In this document: positions 35,422-44,615 of the stretch, piece by piece | Numbering within the stretch: position 1 is the first letter of the stretch | Layout of the letters: every line of letters begins with the position of its first letter | From: Verrucomicrobiota bacterium | GTDB taxonomy: Bacteria; Verrucomicrobiota; Verrucomicrobiia; Verrucomicrobiales; Akkermansiaceae | Direction: 5' to 3' | DNA: 64,000 nt | Assembly: GCA_030835305.1 (NCBI GenBank) | Contig: JAURPJ010000090.1 | Location: 1-64,000 of the forward strand | Translations under genes and position numbers: made by a program | Notes under the pieces: model-generated | What the model was told of the DNA's origin: nothing | Databases searched by the model: none | Seen by the model: the letters and a program-made list of their open reading frames with translations, nothing else

Positions 35422-36162
35422 ATGAAAAGACCATCTTCCGTTCCTTCTTTTGCAACGATTGCCGTCGGCCGATTCTTGTCCCGAATTTATCGCAAACAAG
35501 ACGCTGCCCATCAAAATCGTTTGCAGGAGATCGAGGAATTAGCCGAACCTCTTGAGAACGCCCTCGAGTTTTTTCCGGACGAATCGGAAGCTGGTCTGGA
35601 AGAATGGGAGCGTAGCTTTCGTGAGGTGAAAGAACAACTTGCTGAAGAGGTTGATTTTCATGCCACAGCGGACATGAGTCTGACTTGGCTGCAATATCTT
35701 TTGACTCGTGCGACACGTCCCAAAGTAGTTTTGGAAACTGGCGTTTGGATAGGGGGTTCTTCGTTCACTTTGTTGAGCGCTTTGACAGCCAATAAGTGCG
35801 GTAAGTTGGTCAGTATTGACTTTCCTCCGTTCAAGAAAAAAAACCGGGTCGGAATTGGTCGCCTGGTGCCGGAGAGTCTCTACGAGCGCTGGGAACTTCA
35901 CCTTGGCCCCAGCAAAGCACTCCTTCCCAAGGTGGCGGGAAAAGGTGAAGTAGACATTTTCATCCACGACAGTGACCATACTTATGCGAACATGACTGCG
36001 GAGTTTGAAAAAGCCTGGGATTTAGTGAAGCCTGGTGGTTTTGTCGTTTCCGACGATTCCAGTATGAATGATAGCGTCCTTGATTTTGTTGAGAAGAAGA
36101 AGTGCCGCTACAAGTTTTTGAAGCGCGAAAAAGGGGGGACCATTGCCATCCTAGTGCGATAG
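35422..36162 (+). CDS. Class I SAM-dependent methyltransferase (Methyltransf_24 type)
   Basis: A 246-residue protein with an N-terminal helical part and a Rossmann domain from about residue 80. The AdoMet motif is V-V-L-E-T-G-V-W-I-G-G-S-S; I-H-D-S-D-H-T-Y and L-V-K-P-G-G-F-V-V-S-D-D follow as motifs of metal-dependent O-methyltransferases. In an EPS locus it probably methylates a sugar or a chain end. It lies between two proteins with nucleotidyltransferase/kinase-like domains. The 81-bp gap after it shows nothing definite. Confidence 0.88.
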   Translation: MKRPSSVPSFATIAVGRFLSRIYRKQDAAHQNRLQEIEELAEPLENALEFFPDESEAGLEEWERSFREVKEQLAEEVDFHATADMSLTWLQYLLTRATRPKVVLETGVWIGGSSFTLLSALTANKCGKLVSIDFPPFKKKNRVGIGRLVPESLYERWELHLGPSKALLPKVAGKGEVDIFIHDSDHTYANMTAEFEKAWDLVKPGGFVVSDDSSMNDSVLDFVEKKKCRYKFLKREKGGTIAILVR

Positions 36163-36243
36163 ATCTGCCTCATTCTAGCCAAGCGGTTTACGTGTCGACG
36201 CTGACAGGTATTTGATGAGAAATAAAAATTCCAGTTCACTAAA

Positions 36244-38643
36244 ATGACACGGCAAAGAGTGTATCAATTAGCAGGAGTTCCCGGTGCGGTTCTTCTCAGG
36301 CCTCATGGCTTTGATGAATCGGACGAGCACGGGGATTATGATTTCCTTGAAATAGGTGGTAGCAAGTTGGGGGAAGCGATCCAGGAGACTCAGGGTGCTC
36401 CCGTCCTTGAGATCAAGAGAACTTACGTCCATCAGAGATATTATGAGTGGGGCCAAATTGACGTGCTTCCCGCTCTGGAGTGGAATGGCTGGACCTATGC
36501 TGATGCGGAAGTGGTGATTGCCTGGGCGACTGTTGCTGAAGATGGTTTTAAGAGGCCGAGGTTGGGTCATGATGGCTTGATTTCCTGGCTTACGAGCTTG
36601 TTATGGGGTGGGTTTTATAAGGAGAAATACGACGGCGTGATTATCCGGGCTGCCCGGGAAGACCGCGAGTGTTTTCGAGAGGGGCTTTCGTGGGCGCTCG
36701 GGGAAGGATGGGCCGATCAAATGTTGGCTTGGGTCGACGAAGGTAAGGCCGCCCAGAGCGCCGACTTTGTCCGGGAAATCAGGCGGGCCCTGAAGTGGCA
36801 GAACCTGAGGCGCTCAGGGGGAGACGCGGTCTACAACGTTGTGAGCCATTGGTGGGTGGAATTAAGACATCATCTCTCACCGAAGCTCCCGGTGATTACT
36901 TTTTTGGGGCCGGACGGCAGCGGAAAATCCTCGGCGATTACAGGATTACGCAAGCGCCTTGATCGAATGGGGCTGAAACAACGAATCATGCACTGGAGGC
37001 CTTATGGTCTCAAGGGGCGGGAGGACTTGGGACAACCGGTGAGTAATCCTCACGCAGATCCGGCGCGCGGTTGGATGGAGTCGGTGGCCAAGCTCTTCAT
37101 ACTGTTGTGGGACTGGTGGCTGGCCTCCCTCACGGTGATGCGCCATGTCCGGGCCAAAACCTCGGTTGTGATTTCAGACCGTTATTACCACGATCTTCTC
37201 GTGGATCCGGTCCGTTACCGGTACGGTGCTAGCCTTGGTCTGGCTCGCCGCATTTTTAGGATCTTTCCCAAGCCGGATCTCGTTTTCATCTTGGTCGGTG
37301 ATGCCGAGATCATTTATCCCCGCAAAAAAGAAATGCCCCTGGATATCCTCCGGAAGCAACTCGGTCGTTATCGTGTCCTCGCCAGACAGCTGGGAGAAAA
37401 AGCCGTTCTTGTGGATGTTAATCGGCCGCTTGTTGAGGTCATCAAGACCGTCAATAAACAGTTTACAAACTTCCTGGCGGGACGGGCGCTTCAATCAGAA
37501 GAAATGAACGTGACTCGGGCTCTCCGGGTGGCTCAATTTGTGCCGCATTATCCTTCGGTCGAGGGGATTTCGGCCTATTGCCGGGGTTTGTCCAGGGAGA
37601 TGAACCTGATGGCTCCAGGAAGCTGCCCGGTCATTACGCTCCGGAAGGAGTTGAAGAATCTTTCTGGTGAAGAGGAGCTTCTCCACTATCCGCATACCTC
37701 CTGGAATCCTATGAGTCTGCCCGGGAAGCTGATTGATGACCTAGAGAAAAATGTGCATCAGCTGGACGGGGTTGTTTTCCATGGGGCTTATCATCCCAAG
37801 GTCGGGATGTTGCGGCGCCATCTGACCCGGATCGGGATCCCGTATATTTTCGTTCCCCATGATCCCTATGTGTCGGAATTGACCGGACACCACGCTATTC
37901 GCAAATGGGTTTTTTGGCAACTTTTTGAGAAGCACACGATCTGTGAGGCGGTGGCGGTGCAGTTGTTGGCGAGCGAACATGAAGGGCCCCTGAGGGAACG
38001 GGGTTTTGATATTCCGACCGAAGTCATCCCCAATGGATGTGAGCTTGAGACTCTGGCGGAGATTCCTGAAAATCCGAGGGTTCCGGGGAAGGGAAAACGG
38101 GTTCGGATTCAGTTCATCGGGCGCATGGATCGCAATCACAAAGGGCTTGATTTGCTTGTAGAGGCCTATGGCCGTTTTCTGAAATCAGGAGACTATGATG
38201 ATATCGACCTCATTCTAACGGGCAATGATTGGGAGGATCGCAAAGAGCTTGAGGCTCTCTCGAAGCGCCTGGGGCTCGAAGGCCGAGTCATCTTTACCGG
38301 CCCGCGCCCGGAACATTCCCTGGTGATCCATTCCGAGGCGGACCTTGTGATTTTGCCTTCACGCTTTGACGGTTTTGGTCTTTGCATCGTGGAAGCGATG
38401 TTGGCGGCAAGACCGGTCCTGGTTTCCACCAGGGCGGGGGTTTCCGGTCACGTCCGGGAAGCCGGTGGTGGCTGGCTCCTCGAGCCGACGGTCGATGGCA
38501 TCAAAGAGGCTTTGGTTGCGGCATGCCGTGAAAGATACAATTGGCCGGAGATGGGGCAGGCAAACCGTGACTATGTCGTGAATAACCTCACCTGGAAGCA
38601 AGCTGCCGAGAAGACTCTGGCGATGTATCAAAGGCACTTCTAA
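36244..38643 (+). CDS. Triple fusion: nucleotidyltransferase-like, thymidylate-kinase-like P-loop kinase, GT4 glycosyltransferase
   Basis: A single 799-codon frame with three parts. Residues 1-210 resemble the nucleotidyltransferase-like modules of polysaccharide proteins (D-Y-D-F-L-E-I; strong Trp content). Residues 217-415 are a thymidylate-kinase-like domain with Walker A G-P-D-G-S-G-K-S at 222-229, D-R-Y-Y-H-D at 312-317 and a lid-like R-K-K-E stretch near 360. Residues 422-799 are a GT4 domain with F-I-G-R-M-D-R-N-H-K-G-L-D-L-L and S-R-F-D-G-F-G-L-C-I-V-E-A-M. An in-frame ATG at 37504 (Met421) exactly at the kinase/GT junction could also start the GT alone. The kinase substrate is unknown. 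Confidence 0.8.
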   Translation: MTRQRVYQLAGVPGAVLLRPHGFDESDEHGDYDFLEIGGSKLGEAIQETQGAPVLEIKRTYVHQRYYEWGQIDVLPALEWNGWTYADAEVVIAWATVAEDGFKRPRLGHDGLISWLTSLLWGGFYKEKYDGVIIRAAREDRECFREGLSWALGEGWADQMLAWVDEGKAAQSADFVREIRRALKWQNLRRSGGDAVYNVVSHWWVELRHHLSPKLPVITFLGPDGSGKSSAITGLRKRLDRMGLKQRIMHWRPYGLKGREDLGQPVSNPHADPARGWMESVAKLFILLWDWWLASLTVMRHVRAKTSVVISDRYYHDLLVDPVRYRYGASLGLARRIFRIFPKPDLVFILVGDAEIIYPRKKEMPLDILRKQLGRYRVLARQLGEKAVLVDVNRPLVEVIKTVNKQFTNFLAGRALQSEEMNVTRALRVAQFVPHYPSVEGISAYCRGLSREMNLMAPGSCPVITLRKELKNLSGEEELLHYPHTSWNPMSLPGKLIDDLEKNVHQLDGVVFHGAYHPKVGMLRRHLTRIGIPYIFVPHDPYVSELTGHHAIRKWVFWQLFEKHTICEAVAVQLLASEHEGPLRERGFDIPTEVIPNGCELETLAEIPENPRVPGKGKRVRIQFIGRMDRNHKGLDLLVEAYGRFLKSGDYDDIDLILTGNDWEDRKELEALSKRLGLEGRVIFTGPRPEHSLVIHSEADLVILPSRFDGFGLCIVEAMLAARPVLVSTRAGVSGHVREAGGGWLLEPTVDGIKEALVAACRERYNWPEMGQANRDYVVNNLTWKQAAEKTLAMYQRHF

Positions 38644-38648
38644 GAACG

Positions 38649-39686
38649 ATGAACCGGCAGGATGAAGCATTTCTGACATCACTCGGCTTTCAAGCCGGAA
38701 GGGGAAGTTCCTGGCGATTGTTTTATCGGAAAGGAAATCTTCTCATGATTCTTGCCGATGAGCCCCGCAAAATGCGCAGGGGGCTGGCGCTCTACCGGCC
38801 GCAAAAGTGGTTGGCGGGAATGATGGTCAGGGTGATCGGGTCTGCTCCTTTTGGGAGCCGGATGTTGCCCCGTTGGAAGGGAGATCACCTATCTTCAGGC
38901 CCTGTGAGTGAAATTTTGGGCCATCTGAAAGGAGAGCTGAACGGTCTTCTTTTGGGAAACCCCCTGCAGGATGAGCGGAGGGCCATCCTGCTAACGAACA
39001 CCGCTTCCCGGGGGCGGCTCATTGTAAAACTGGGCACGACTCCTACGGCCATCGCAAAGATTCGACGGGAAGGGGACTTCTTAAAAGCACACTACAAGAA
39101 AGGGTGGATGATGCCTGAGATCCATCATTCGTGGACGGAAGAGAAATGGAGTGCTTTTTCGATGATCTTTCAGGAGGCCCCGGCAGCACCTTCTCAATCC
39201 GGGCTATGCCACTTGTTCAAAATGTGGGCGGCTGATGGCCGGGTTTGTGCCTTGGGAGACTTTGCCGGTTGGACGGATCTTTATTCGGTGATGGTAGAAT
39301 GTCAGGTGGACACGACGATCCTGCAAGAGTTGCAGGAATTGGAACTGCGCCAAACTCTGCGCCATGGCGATTTTGCACCATGGAATATTCTGGGTCCGAG
39401 AGACGACGATGAGCTGACTGTGATTGATTGGGAGTTCGGTGAAGTTGACAGTATTCCGGGACTTGATCTGGTGCACTATCTCATCATCCCGCCAATTTTG
39501 GTCGATGGACTGGCCCCGCTGGCTGCCCTGGAATCAGCCCGTGCCTCTCTTCAAAGTGAGCCCGGCTTTCAGGAACTTTTGATGCTTTGGGGCTGGCGGG
39601 ATCGGATTGATCTCTTGTTAAAGGTCTATTGTTACTCGATGAAAGGTGAGCTTGAGGGCTTTGATGAACTGGCCCGGGCGGTATGA
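38649..39686 (+). CDS. Aminoglycoside-phosphotransferase-fold kinase (APH/choline-kinase-like)
   Basis: A 345-residue protein starting 5 bp after the fusion gene. The kinase-like catalytic loop reads L-R-H-G-D-F-A-P-W-N-I-L, giving His239, Asp241 and Asn246 (Brenner motif H-x-D-x4-N), and the metal-binding Asp260 lies in V-I-D-W-E-F-G. Lys127 (L-I-V-K-L-G) fits the ATP-anchoring lysine. Such kinases phosphorylate small molecules or sugars. Placed among glycosyltransferases, it probably modifies a sugar, sugar precursor or chain end. It overlaps the next gene by 4 bp (ATGA). Confidence 0.82.
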   Translation: MNRQDEAFLTSLGFQAGRGSSWRLFYRKGNLLMILADEPRKMRRGLALYRPQKWLAGMMVRVIGSAPFGSRMLPRWKGDHLSSGPVSEILGHLKGELNGLLLGNPLQDERRAILLTNTASRGRLIVKLGTTPTAIAKIRREGDFLKAHYKKGWMMPEIHHSWTEEKWSAFSMIFQEAPAAPSQSGLCHLFKMWAADGRVCALGDFAGWTDLYSVMVECQVDTTILQELQELELRQTLRHGDFAPWNILGPRDDDELTVIDWEFGEVDSIPGLDLVHYLIIPPILVDGLAPLAALESARASLQSEPGFQELLMLWGWRDRIDLLLKVYCYSMKGELEGFDELARAV

Positions 39687-40954
39687 AAAACTCGATGGAA
39701 AAGAAGCAGCAGCAACCGGTGGTCTTGTTGTCAGCCTACGGATGTGAGCCGGATAAAGGCTCGGAGGGTGGCGTGGGATGGAATTGGGCTCTGCAATTGG
39801 CCAAGGGGGCAGAGGTCCATGTCGTGACCCGGAAGGCCCGGCGGCCCTCGGTCGAAGCCTATCTTAAAGAGCATGGACTGAAGAATCCCCGCTTCATTTA
39901 CGTCGAGCTGCCCGACTGGACCCTGAAGTTCAAGACGAGCACCCTTGGAATGAACATTTACTATATGTTCTGGCAACTGGCCTGCTGGGTGAAGTGCCGC
40001 TCGCTTGTCGAAGAGTTAGGAGTTGATATTGCCCACCATGTTAGCTTCATGAGTTTGACGCGTGGATCATTTGTTCCCTTCCTCGGCGTAAAGTCGGTGA
40101 TTGGTCCGATTGGCGGGTTGCAGACCGTTCCGAAAGCGGCAAAGCCGGTGATGAGAAGTCGCATCATGGAGTCGATTCGAACCATGGCGGTAAAGTTCTT
40201 CCGTTTTAATCCCGTGGGTTTTTTGACCGCCTGGAAGGCTGATTTGCTTGTGATGGCGAATGGCTCGAATCAAAAGGTGATGCCCAAAGCGATCCGTGAC
40301 AAAGCGGTCACGGGCTTGCAGATTGGGACACCAATCATATCAGCGAGACCTTGTCCGGAACTGGATGGCCCTATTGTCTTTCATTGGTCCGGCCGTTTTG
40401 TTGACCACAAGGGACTCGAAATTCTAATCCGGGCCGTTGACCACCTTAAAACCAACGCCCCGTCTGTTTACAGAAATGTCAGAGTCGTTGTTTCCGGGAG
40501 TGGCCCCCTGGAGAAATTTTACCGAAAACTAATCAACGAGCTTGGGCTTGCGGAGGCCTTCGAGTTTCTTGGGTGGGTGACCTTGGCCGAAATGAATGCA
40601 ATTTGGGATCGTAGTCACGTCTTCGTCTTCACAAGTCTCCGCGAGACAACGGGAATGGCTCTTCAAGAGGCGATGATGAGAGAGGTCGCCCCCATCGTCA
40701 TTGATAATGGAGGTCCCGGCGAAATGGTGACGGAGGACAGTGGAATCAAGGTGTCCGGGGAGGACTTCCAGAAGCTTGTCTCCCAACTGGCGGACGGCAT
40801 GGCGGCCTTGGCAGAAGAACCTGAAAAGGGAATCCGAATGGGGATAAGGGCGCGTGAGCGGGCCCTTAAATACTACTCATGGGACGCGGTGGGATCTCAA
40901 ATGCTGGGTCTTTATGAAGCGCTTTTGGACGGCCGCAAACCTGAATTGAGATGA
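39683..40954 (+). CDS. Family 4 glycosyltransferase
   Basis: A 423-residue GT-B enzyme. The N-terminal half opens with L-S-A-Y-G-C-E-P-D-K-G-S-E-G-G-V-G-W-N-W-A, the acceptor-side pattern of GT4 polysaccharide transferases. I-G-P-I-G-G-L-Q is the mid-domain motif. The donor side has H-W-S-G-R-F-V-D-H-K-G-L-E and L-R-E-T-T-G-M-A-L-Q-E-A-M. The start ATG overlaps the previous stop, and a second possible Met five codons on is less likely. The donor is unknown. Confidence 0.92.
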   Translation: MKNSMEKKQQQPVVLLSAYGCEPDKGSEGGVGWNWALQLAKGAEVHVVTRKARRPSVEAYLKEHGLKNPRFIYVELPDWTLKFKTSTLGMNIYYMFWQLACWVKCRSLVEELGVDIAHHVSFMSLTRGSFVPFLGVKSVIGPIGGLQTVPKAAKPVMRSRIMESIRTMAVKFFRFNPVGFLTAWKADLLVMANGSNQKVMPKAIRDKAVTGLQIGTPIISARPCPELDGPIVFHWSGRFVDHKGLEILIRAVDHLKTNAPSVYRNVRVVVSGSGPLEKFYRKLINELGLAEAFEFLGWVTLAEMNAIWDRSHVFVFTSLRETTGMALQEAMMREVAPIVIDNGGPGEMVTEDSGIKVSGEDFQKLVSQLADGMAALAEEPEKGIRMGIRARERALKYYSWDAVGSQMLGLYEALLDGRKPELR

Positions 40955-42153
40955 ACATTTTTCAGACCTCCACCGCCTTTTTCCCAAGCATGGGAGGGGC
41001 TCAACTTCACTGGTATACCATTGGCAAGATGCTGGCCGAGCGTGGCCACGTTGTGACCGGCTGCGGGCAATGGAAGGATCACCGGAATCGCTACCTGATT
41101 GATTCGACTTTAAAGGCTCCCTGGGGGGATGATGTTTACGAAGCGGGACCGATCACGGTTCATCGATATCAGCCGGGTGCTCTCGCGAGGGCCTGGATGG
41201 CTCCCTTGTTGCCCTTCTGCCTGCCCTTGCCGGAGATTGGTTATCCTCTCATCAGTTGCTACTTCGCGCGTAAGATGATGAAAACGAAGGTGAAGCCGGA
41301 TGTCGTCATGAATATCCGGATTGGCCGTGAGCACTTTTCCTGGGCTTCCTATCAAGTCGCGAAGAAGCACGGGGTGCCTTTTGTGATATGCCCCAATTAC
41401 AGCCCACGGATGCAGAGCAAATTCGGGCAGGTGGTGATGCGGAACTTTTTCCGTCTGCTCAGGGCTGCCGATGGCGTGGTGGTCTTCACTCCGGCGGAGC
41501 GTGACGAGATGATCCGCCTGGGGGTCAGGCCGGAGAACATTCTCCTGATTGGAGTGGGGCCATTGCTCGCCGAAGAGTGGGATACCGTGGCCTTCCGCAA
41601 GGAATATGGCATCAAGGAGAAAATGGTGCTCTTTCTTGGGCAGAAGCTGGAATACAAGGGCTTTGATACCCTGATTGAGGCTGCTCCCAAGGTTTGGGAA
41701 AAACACCCCGAGACGAGTTTTGTCTTTATTGGTCCCCACTACCCGGGGACCAAGGAGGTCTTTGAGAAAATCAACGATCCCCGCATCGTGGACATTCCCC
41801 GCATCGATGCCTTTGATCCGATCAAGGTCGCCGCCTTGGATGCGGCGAATGTTTTTGCCCTTCCGTCCCGGCAAGAGGGAATCGGGGGTGTTTATATCGA
41901 AGCGTGGGCATTGAAGAAGCCTGTGATTTCATGTAAGATCCCATTTCTTACCATTCGCGACGGCATCGATGGCGTCATGGTTGAGCAAGACGCGAGTCTC
42001 CTGGCAGAGAAATTGACCTGGTTTCTTGAGCACCCGGAGGAGGCTGAAAAAATGGGGCAGGCCGGATTTGAGAGGGTTCAGAATGAATACTCCTGGGAAG
42101 TTATCGTCTCCCAAGTTGAGGAATTTTTCAAAAAACTAACAACCGGTAAGTAG
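40951..42153 (+). CDS. Family 4 glycosyltransferase
   Basis: A 400-residue GT-B enzyme with N-terminal F-F-P-S-M-G-G-A-Q-L-H-W-Y-T-I-G, C-terminal F-L-G-Q-K-L-E-Y-K-G-F-D-T-L-I-E-A and the acidic motif S-R-Q-E-G-I-G-G-V-Y-I-E-A-W. It overlaps the preceding transferase gene by 4 bp and precedes wecB by 6 bp, consistent with tightly coupled expression. Sugar specificity cannot be read. Confidence 0.92.
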   Translation: MNIFQTSTAFFPSMGGAQLHWYTIGKMLAERGHVVTGCGQWKDHRNRYLIDSTLKAPWGDDVYEAGPITVHRYQPGALARAWMAPLLPFCLPLPEIGYPLISCYFARKMMKTKVKPDVVMNIRIGREHFSWASYQVAKKHGVPFVICPNYSPRMQSKFGQVVMRNFFRLLRAADGVVVFTPAERDEMIRLGVRPENILLIGVGPLLAEEWDTVAFRKEYGIKEKMVLFLGQKLEYKGFDTLIEAAPKVWEKHPETSFVFIGPHYPGTKEVFEKINDPRIVDIPRIDAFDPIKVAALDAANVFALPSRQEGIGGVYIEAWALKKPVISCKIPFLTIRDGIDGVMVEQDASLLAEKLTWFLEHPEEAEKMGQAGFERVQNEYSWEVIVSQVEEFFKKLTTGK

Positions 42154-42159
42154 CGACTC

Positions 42160-43320
42160 ATGAGCGAGAAGAAAAAAGTAATTGTGGTTGCCGGAACACG
42201 GCCGGAGGTCATCAAGATGTCTTCGGTTTACATGGAGTTGAAAAAATCCAGGACGCTCAAACCAATTTTCCTTTCGACAGGTCAGCACCGTGAAATGTTG
42301 GCCCAGGCCTTCGGCGCCTTTGATCTAAAACCAGACCATGATCTGGAACTGATGCAGCCCGGGCAGGATCTCACCGGATTGACTGCGCGGGTTCTGGAAG
42401 CAGTCGGTTCGTATCTTGAGGAAACCCGTCCGGACGCGGTGCTAGTCCAAGGGGACACCACCAGCGTACTGGCATCGGCAATGGCGGCCTTTTACCAAAA
42501 TATTCCGGTAGGACATGTTGAAGCCGGACTTCGCACCTACGATATGCAATCGCCTTGGCCCGAAGAGATGAATCGGCGCCTCGTCTCTCCACTTTGCCGC
42601 TGGCATTTCCTCCCCACTGAAGTGAGCAAAGGAAACCTCTTGCAGGAAAAAATTTCCGAGTCCAGTTGTCACGTGACCGGTAACACCGTCATCGATTCGC
42701 TCTTGTGGATGAGCAATAAGGTCAATGCCGAAGAGAACCGAACGGCAGCGGTCGCGAAGCGTCTCAAGATTCCGGACTCATTTCGCGAAAATTTCCTGGA
42801 GCAGGAAGGCAAGCGTTGGATTTTGGTGACCGCGCATCGTCGTGAGTCCCATGGTGATGGGTTTGATGATATTTGCGAGGCTTTGCGCGGTCTTGTGCAG
42901 GCGCATCCCGATGTGGGCATTCTTTATCCCGTTCATTTGAATCCGGCGGTTCGGAAGCCTGTCATAGAACAGCTTGGAGACCATGAGCGAATTGCCTTGG
43001 TGGAACCCGCCGGATACGAAGATTTTGTTTGGCTGATGAACCGATGCTATTTTGCCCTGAGTGATTCGGGCGGAGTGCAGGAAGAAGCTCCCAGCCTTGG
43101 AAAGCCGGTCCTGGTGATGCGTGAGACCACCGAGCGCCCGGAGGGGGTTGAGGCTGGCACTTGCGAATTGATAGGAACAGATCCTGAAAGGATCCGATCG
43201 GCAGCCCGGGTGCTTCTCGAAGATCCCTGTGAGTACGAGCGGCGCAGCCAACTCAAAAATCCCTATGGTGATGGCGAAGCGGCAAAGCGGATCCGGGAGA
43301 TTTTGGAGAACACCCTTTAA
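42160..43320 (+). CDS. wecB: UDP-N-acetylglucosamine 2-epimerase (non-hydrolysing)
   Basis: A 386-residue GT-B-fold epimerase converting UDP-GlcNAc to UDP-ManNAc. Typical motifs are A-G-T-R-P-E-V-I-K-M-S (11-21), T-G-Q-H-R-E-M-L, V-Q-G-D-T-T-S-V-L-A, G-H-V-E-A-G-L-R-T and the C-terminal S-D-S-G-G-V-Q-E-E-A-P-S-L-G-K-P-V. Length is as usual. It would feed the WecG/TagA-type transferase at 15.7 kb. No UDP-ManNAc dehydrogenase (wecC) is visible. Confidence 0.95.
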   Translation: MSEKKKVIVVAGTRPEVIKMSSVYMELKKSRTLKPIFLSTGQHREMLAQAFGAFDLKPDHDLELMQPGQDLTGLTARVLEAVGSYLEETRPDAVLVQGDTTSVLASAMAAFYQNIPVGHVEAGLRTYDMQSPWPEEMNRRLVSPLCRWHFLPTEVSKGNLLQEKISESSCHVTGNTVIDSLLWMSNKVNAEENRTAAVAKRLKIPDSFRENFLEQEGKRWILVTAHRRESHGDGFDDICEALRGLVQAHPDVGILYPVHLNPAVRKPVIEQLGDHERIALVEPAGYEDFVWLMNRCYFALSDSGGVQEEAPSLGKPVLVMRETTERPEGVEAGTCELIGTDPERIRSAARVLLEDPCEYERRSQLKNPYGDGEAAKRIREILENTL

Positions 43321-43353
43321 GGCCATTAATCAATACCATCTTTTCGATCAGTT

Positions 43354-44451
43354 ATGGAGTTTATCGATTTAAAATCCCAGCAAGCTCGTATCAAAGCGAG
43401 GATTGATCAACGGATTCAAGATGTTCTAAGTCATGGCCGATATGTCATGGGGCCGGAGCTGGACGAACTGGAAGATCGTTTGGCAAACTATGTGGGAGTC
43501 AAACATTGCATAGGAGCTGCGAGCGGGACGGACACTCTGCTGATTGCGATGATGGCGCTGGGGATTCGCCCGGGAGACGAAGTCATTACGGTGCCTTACA
43601 CTTGGATTTCCACTGCCGAAATGATCGCGCTGCTCGGGGCCAAGCCGATTTTTGTCGATATTGATGAGGCAACCTGGAATATGGATCCTTCGAAACTGGA
43701 GGCGGCCATCACGGAAAAGACCAAGGCGATTATGCCGGTTGGAATCTTTGGACAAACCGCTGATATGACAGCGATCAACGAGATTGCGAAGTGCCACGGA
43801 AATCTACCCGTGATTGAGGATGCCGCCCAGTCATTTGGAGCCACCCATCACGGCAAAAAATCCTGCGGGCTCTCGACGATTGGCTCGACTTCGTTTTTTC
43901 CCTCGAAACCTCTGGGCTGCTACGGAGACGGAGGGGCTCTGTTCACCAATGACGATGAGTTGGCCGGAAGGATGCGTCATATCCGGGTCCACGGCCAAAC
44001 GGAGAGGCACCATCATCCCATTTTGGGCATCAATGGCCGGCTCGATACCATCCAGGCTGCGATCCTCCTTGAGAAGATCGAGATCTTTGATGACGAGATC
44101 CGGAAAAGGCAGGAGGTTGCCGAAGCCTACGGAAAAGGAATCAGAAATTCATCGGTGACACTTCCGGTGGTGGGGCAGGATAATACCTCGGTTTATGCGC
44201 AGTATACCATTCTTTCCCCGGAGCGAGATGCTCTCTCCGAGTCTCTCAATCGTGCCAATGTTCCCTCGGTGAGCTACTACGCGGTTCCGCTCCACCTCCA
44301 ACCGGTGTTCTCCGGTCTGGGACATGTCAAAGGGGATTTCCCGGTGACGGAAGATGTCGCGTCACGCGGGTTGAGTTTGCCAATGAATCCGTATCTCACC
44401 GGCGATGAAATTCATCTGGTTTGTGAGGCGCTGGGGCAAACGGCTTTTTAA
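43354..44451 (+). CDS. DegT/DnrJ/EryC1/StrS aminotransferase (WbpE/WlbC-like)
   Basis: A 365-residue PLP aminotransferase. The lysine is Lys185 in S-F-F-P-S-K-P-L-G-C-Y-G-D-G-G-A. E-D-A-A-Q-S-F-G-A (155-163) and P-Y-T-W-I-S-T-A-E-M (81-90) are as in the WbpE/WlbC type, which aminate UDP-3-keto-GlcNAc-uronate. The G-H-x-H-x-K-H loops of VioA types are absent. The matching dehydrogenase and acetyltransferase are not in the window, so its sugar is not settled. It is the last gene before the terminator. Confidence 0.88.
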   Translation: MEFIDLKSQQARIKARIDQRIQDVLSHGRYVMGPELDELEDRLANYVGVKHCIGAASGTDTLLIAMMALGIRPGDEVITVPYTWISTAEMIALLGAKPIFVDIDEATWNMDPSKLEAAITEKTKAIMPVGIFGQTADMTAINEIAKCHGNLPVIEDAAQSFGATHHGKKSCGLSTIGSTSFFPSKPLGCYGDGGALFTNDDELAGRMRHIRVHGQTERHHHPILGINGRLDTIQAAILLEKIEIFDDEIRKRQEVAEAYGKGIRNSSVTLPVVGQDNTSVYAQYTILSPERDALSESLNRANVPSVSYYAVPLHLQPVFSGLGHVKGDFPVTEDVASRGLSLPMNPYLTGDEIHLVCEALGQTAF

Positions 44452-44550
44452 TCAGAGGATTCTACGGTGGTCATAGTTTTAGGCAGATAAATTTGATTGG
44501 ACCAGCTTCTTAACGTAGGGTGCTTCCACCCGAACGTTGGAGCCTTCTCG

Positions 44551-44580
44551 AGGGACTTCCGTTGGAAGTCCCTTTTTTTT
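44551..44580 (+). terminator. Rho-independent terminator of the EPS locus
   Basis: AGGGACTTCC-GTT-GGAAGTCCCT is a perfect 10-bp stem with a three-base loop followed by eight T residues (44573-44580). It lies 100 bp after the last EPS gene and 35 bp before the DUF1800 gene. The preceding gap also holds a small GGGTG/CACCC hairpin (44517-44530). The polarity of the T run supports + strand termination only. Confidence 0.93.
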
Positions 44581-44615
44581 GGAACCGTCCCGCATCCTCT
44601 GAATGAAGAAAAATC

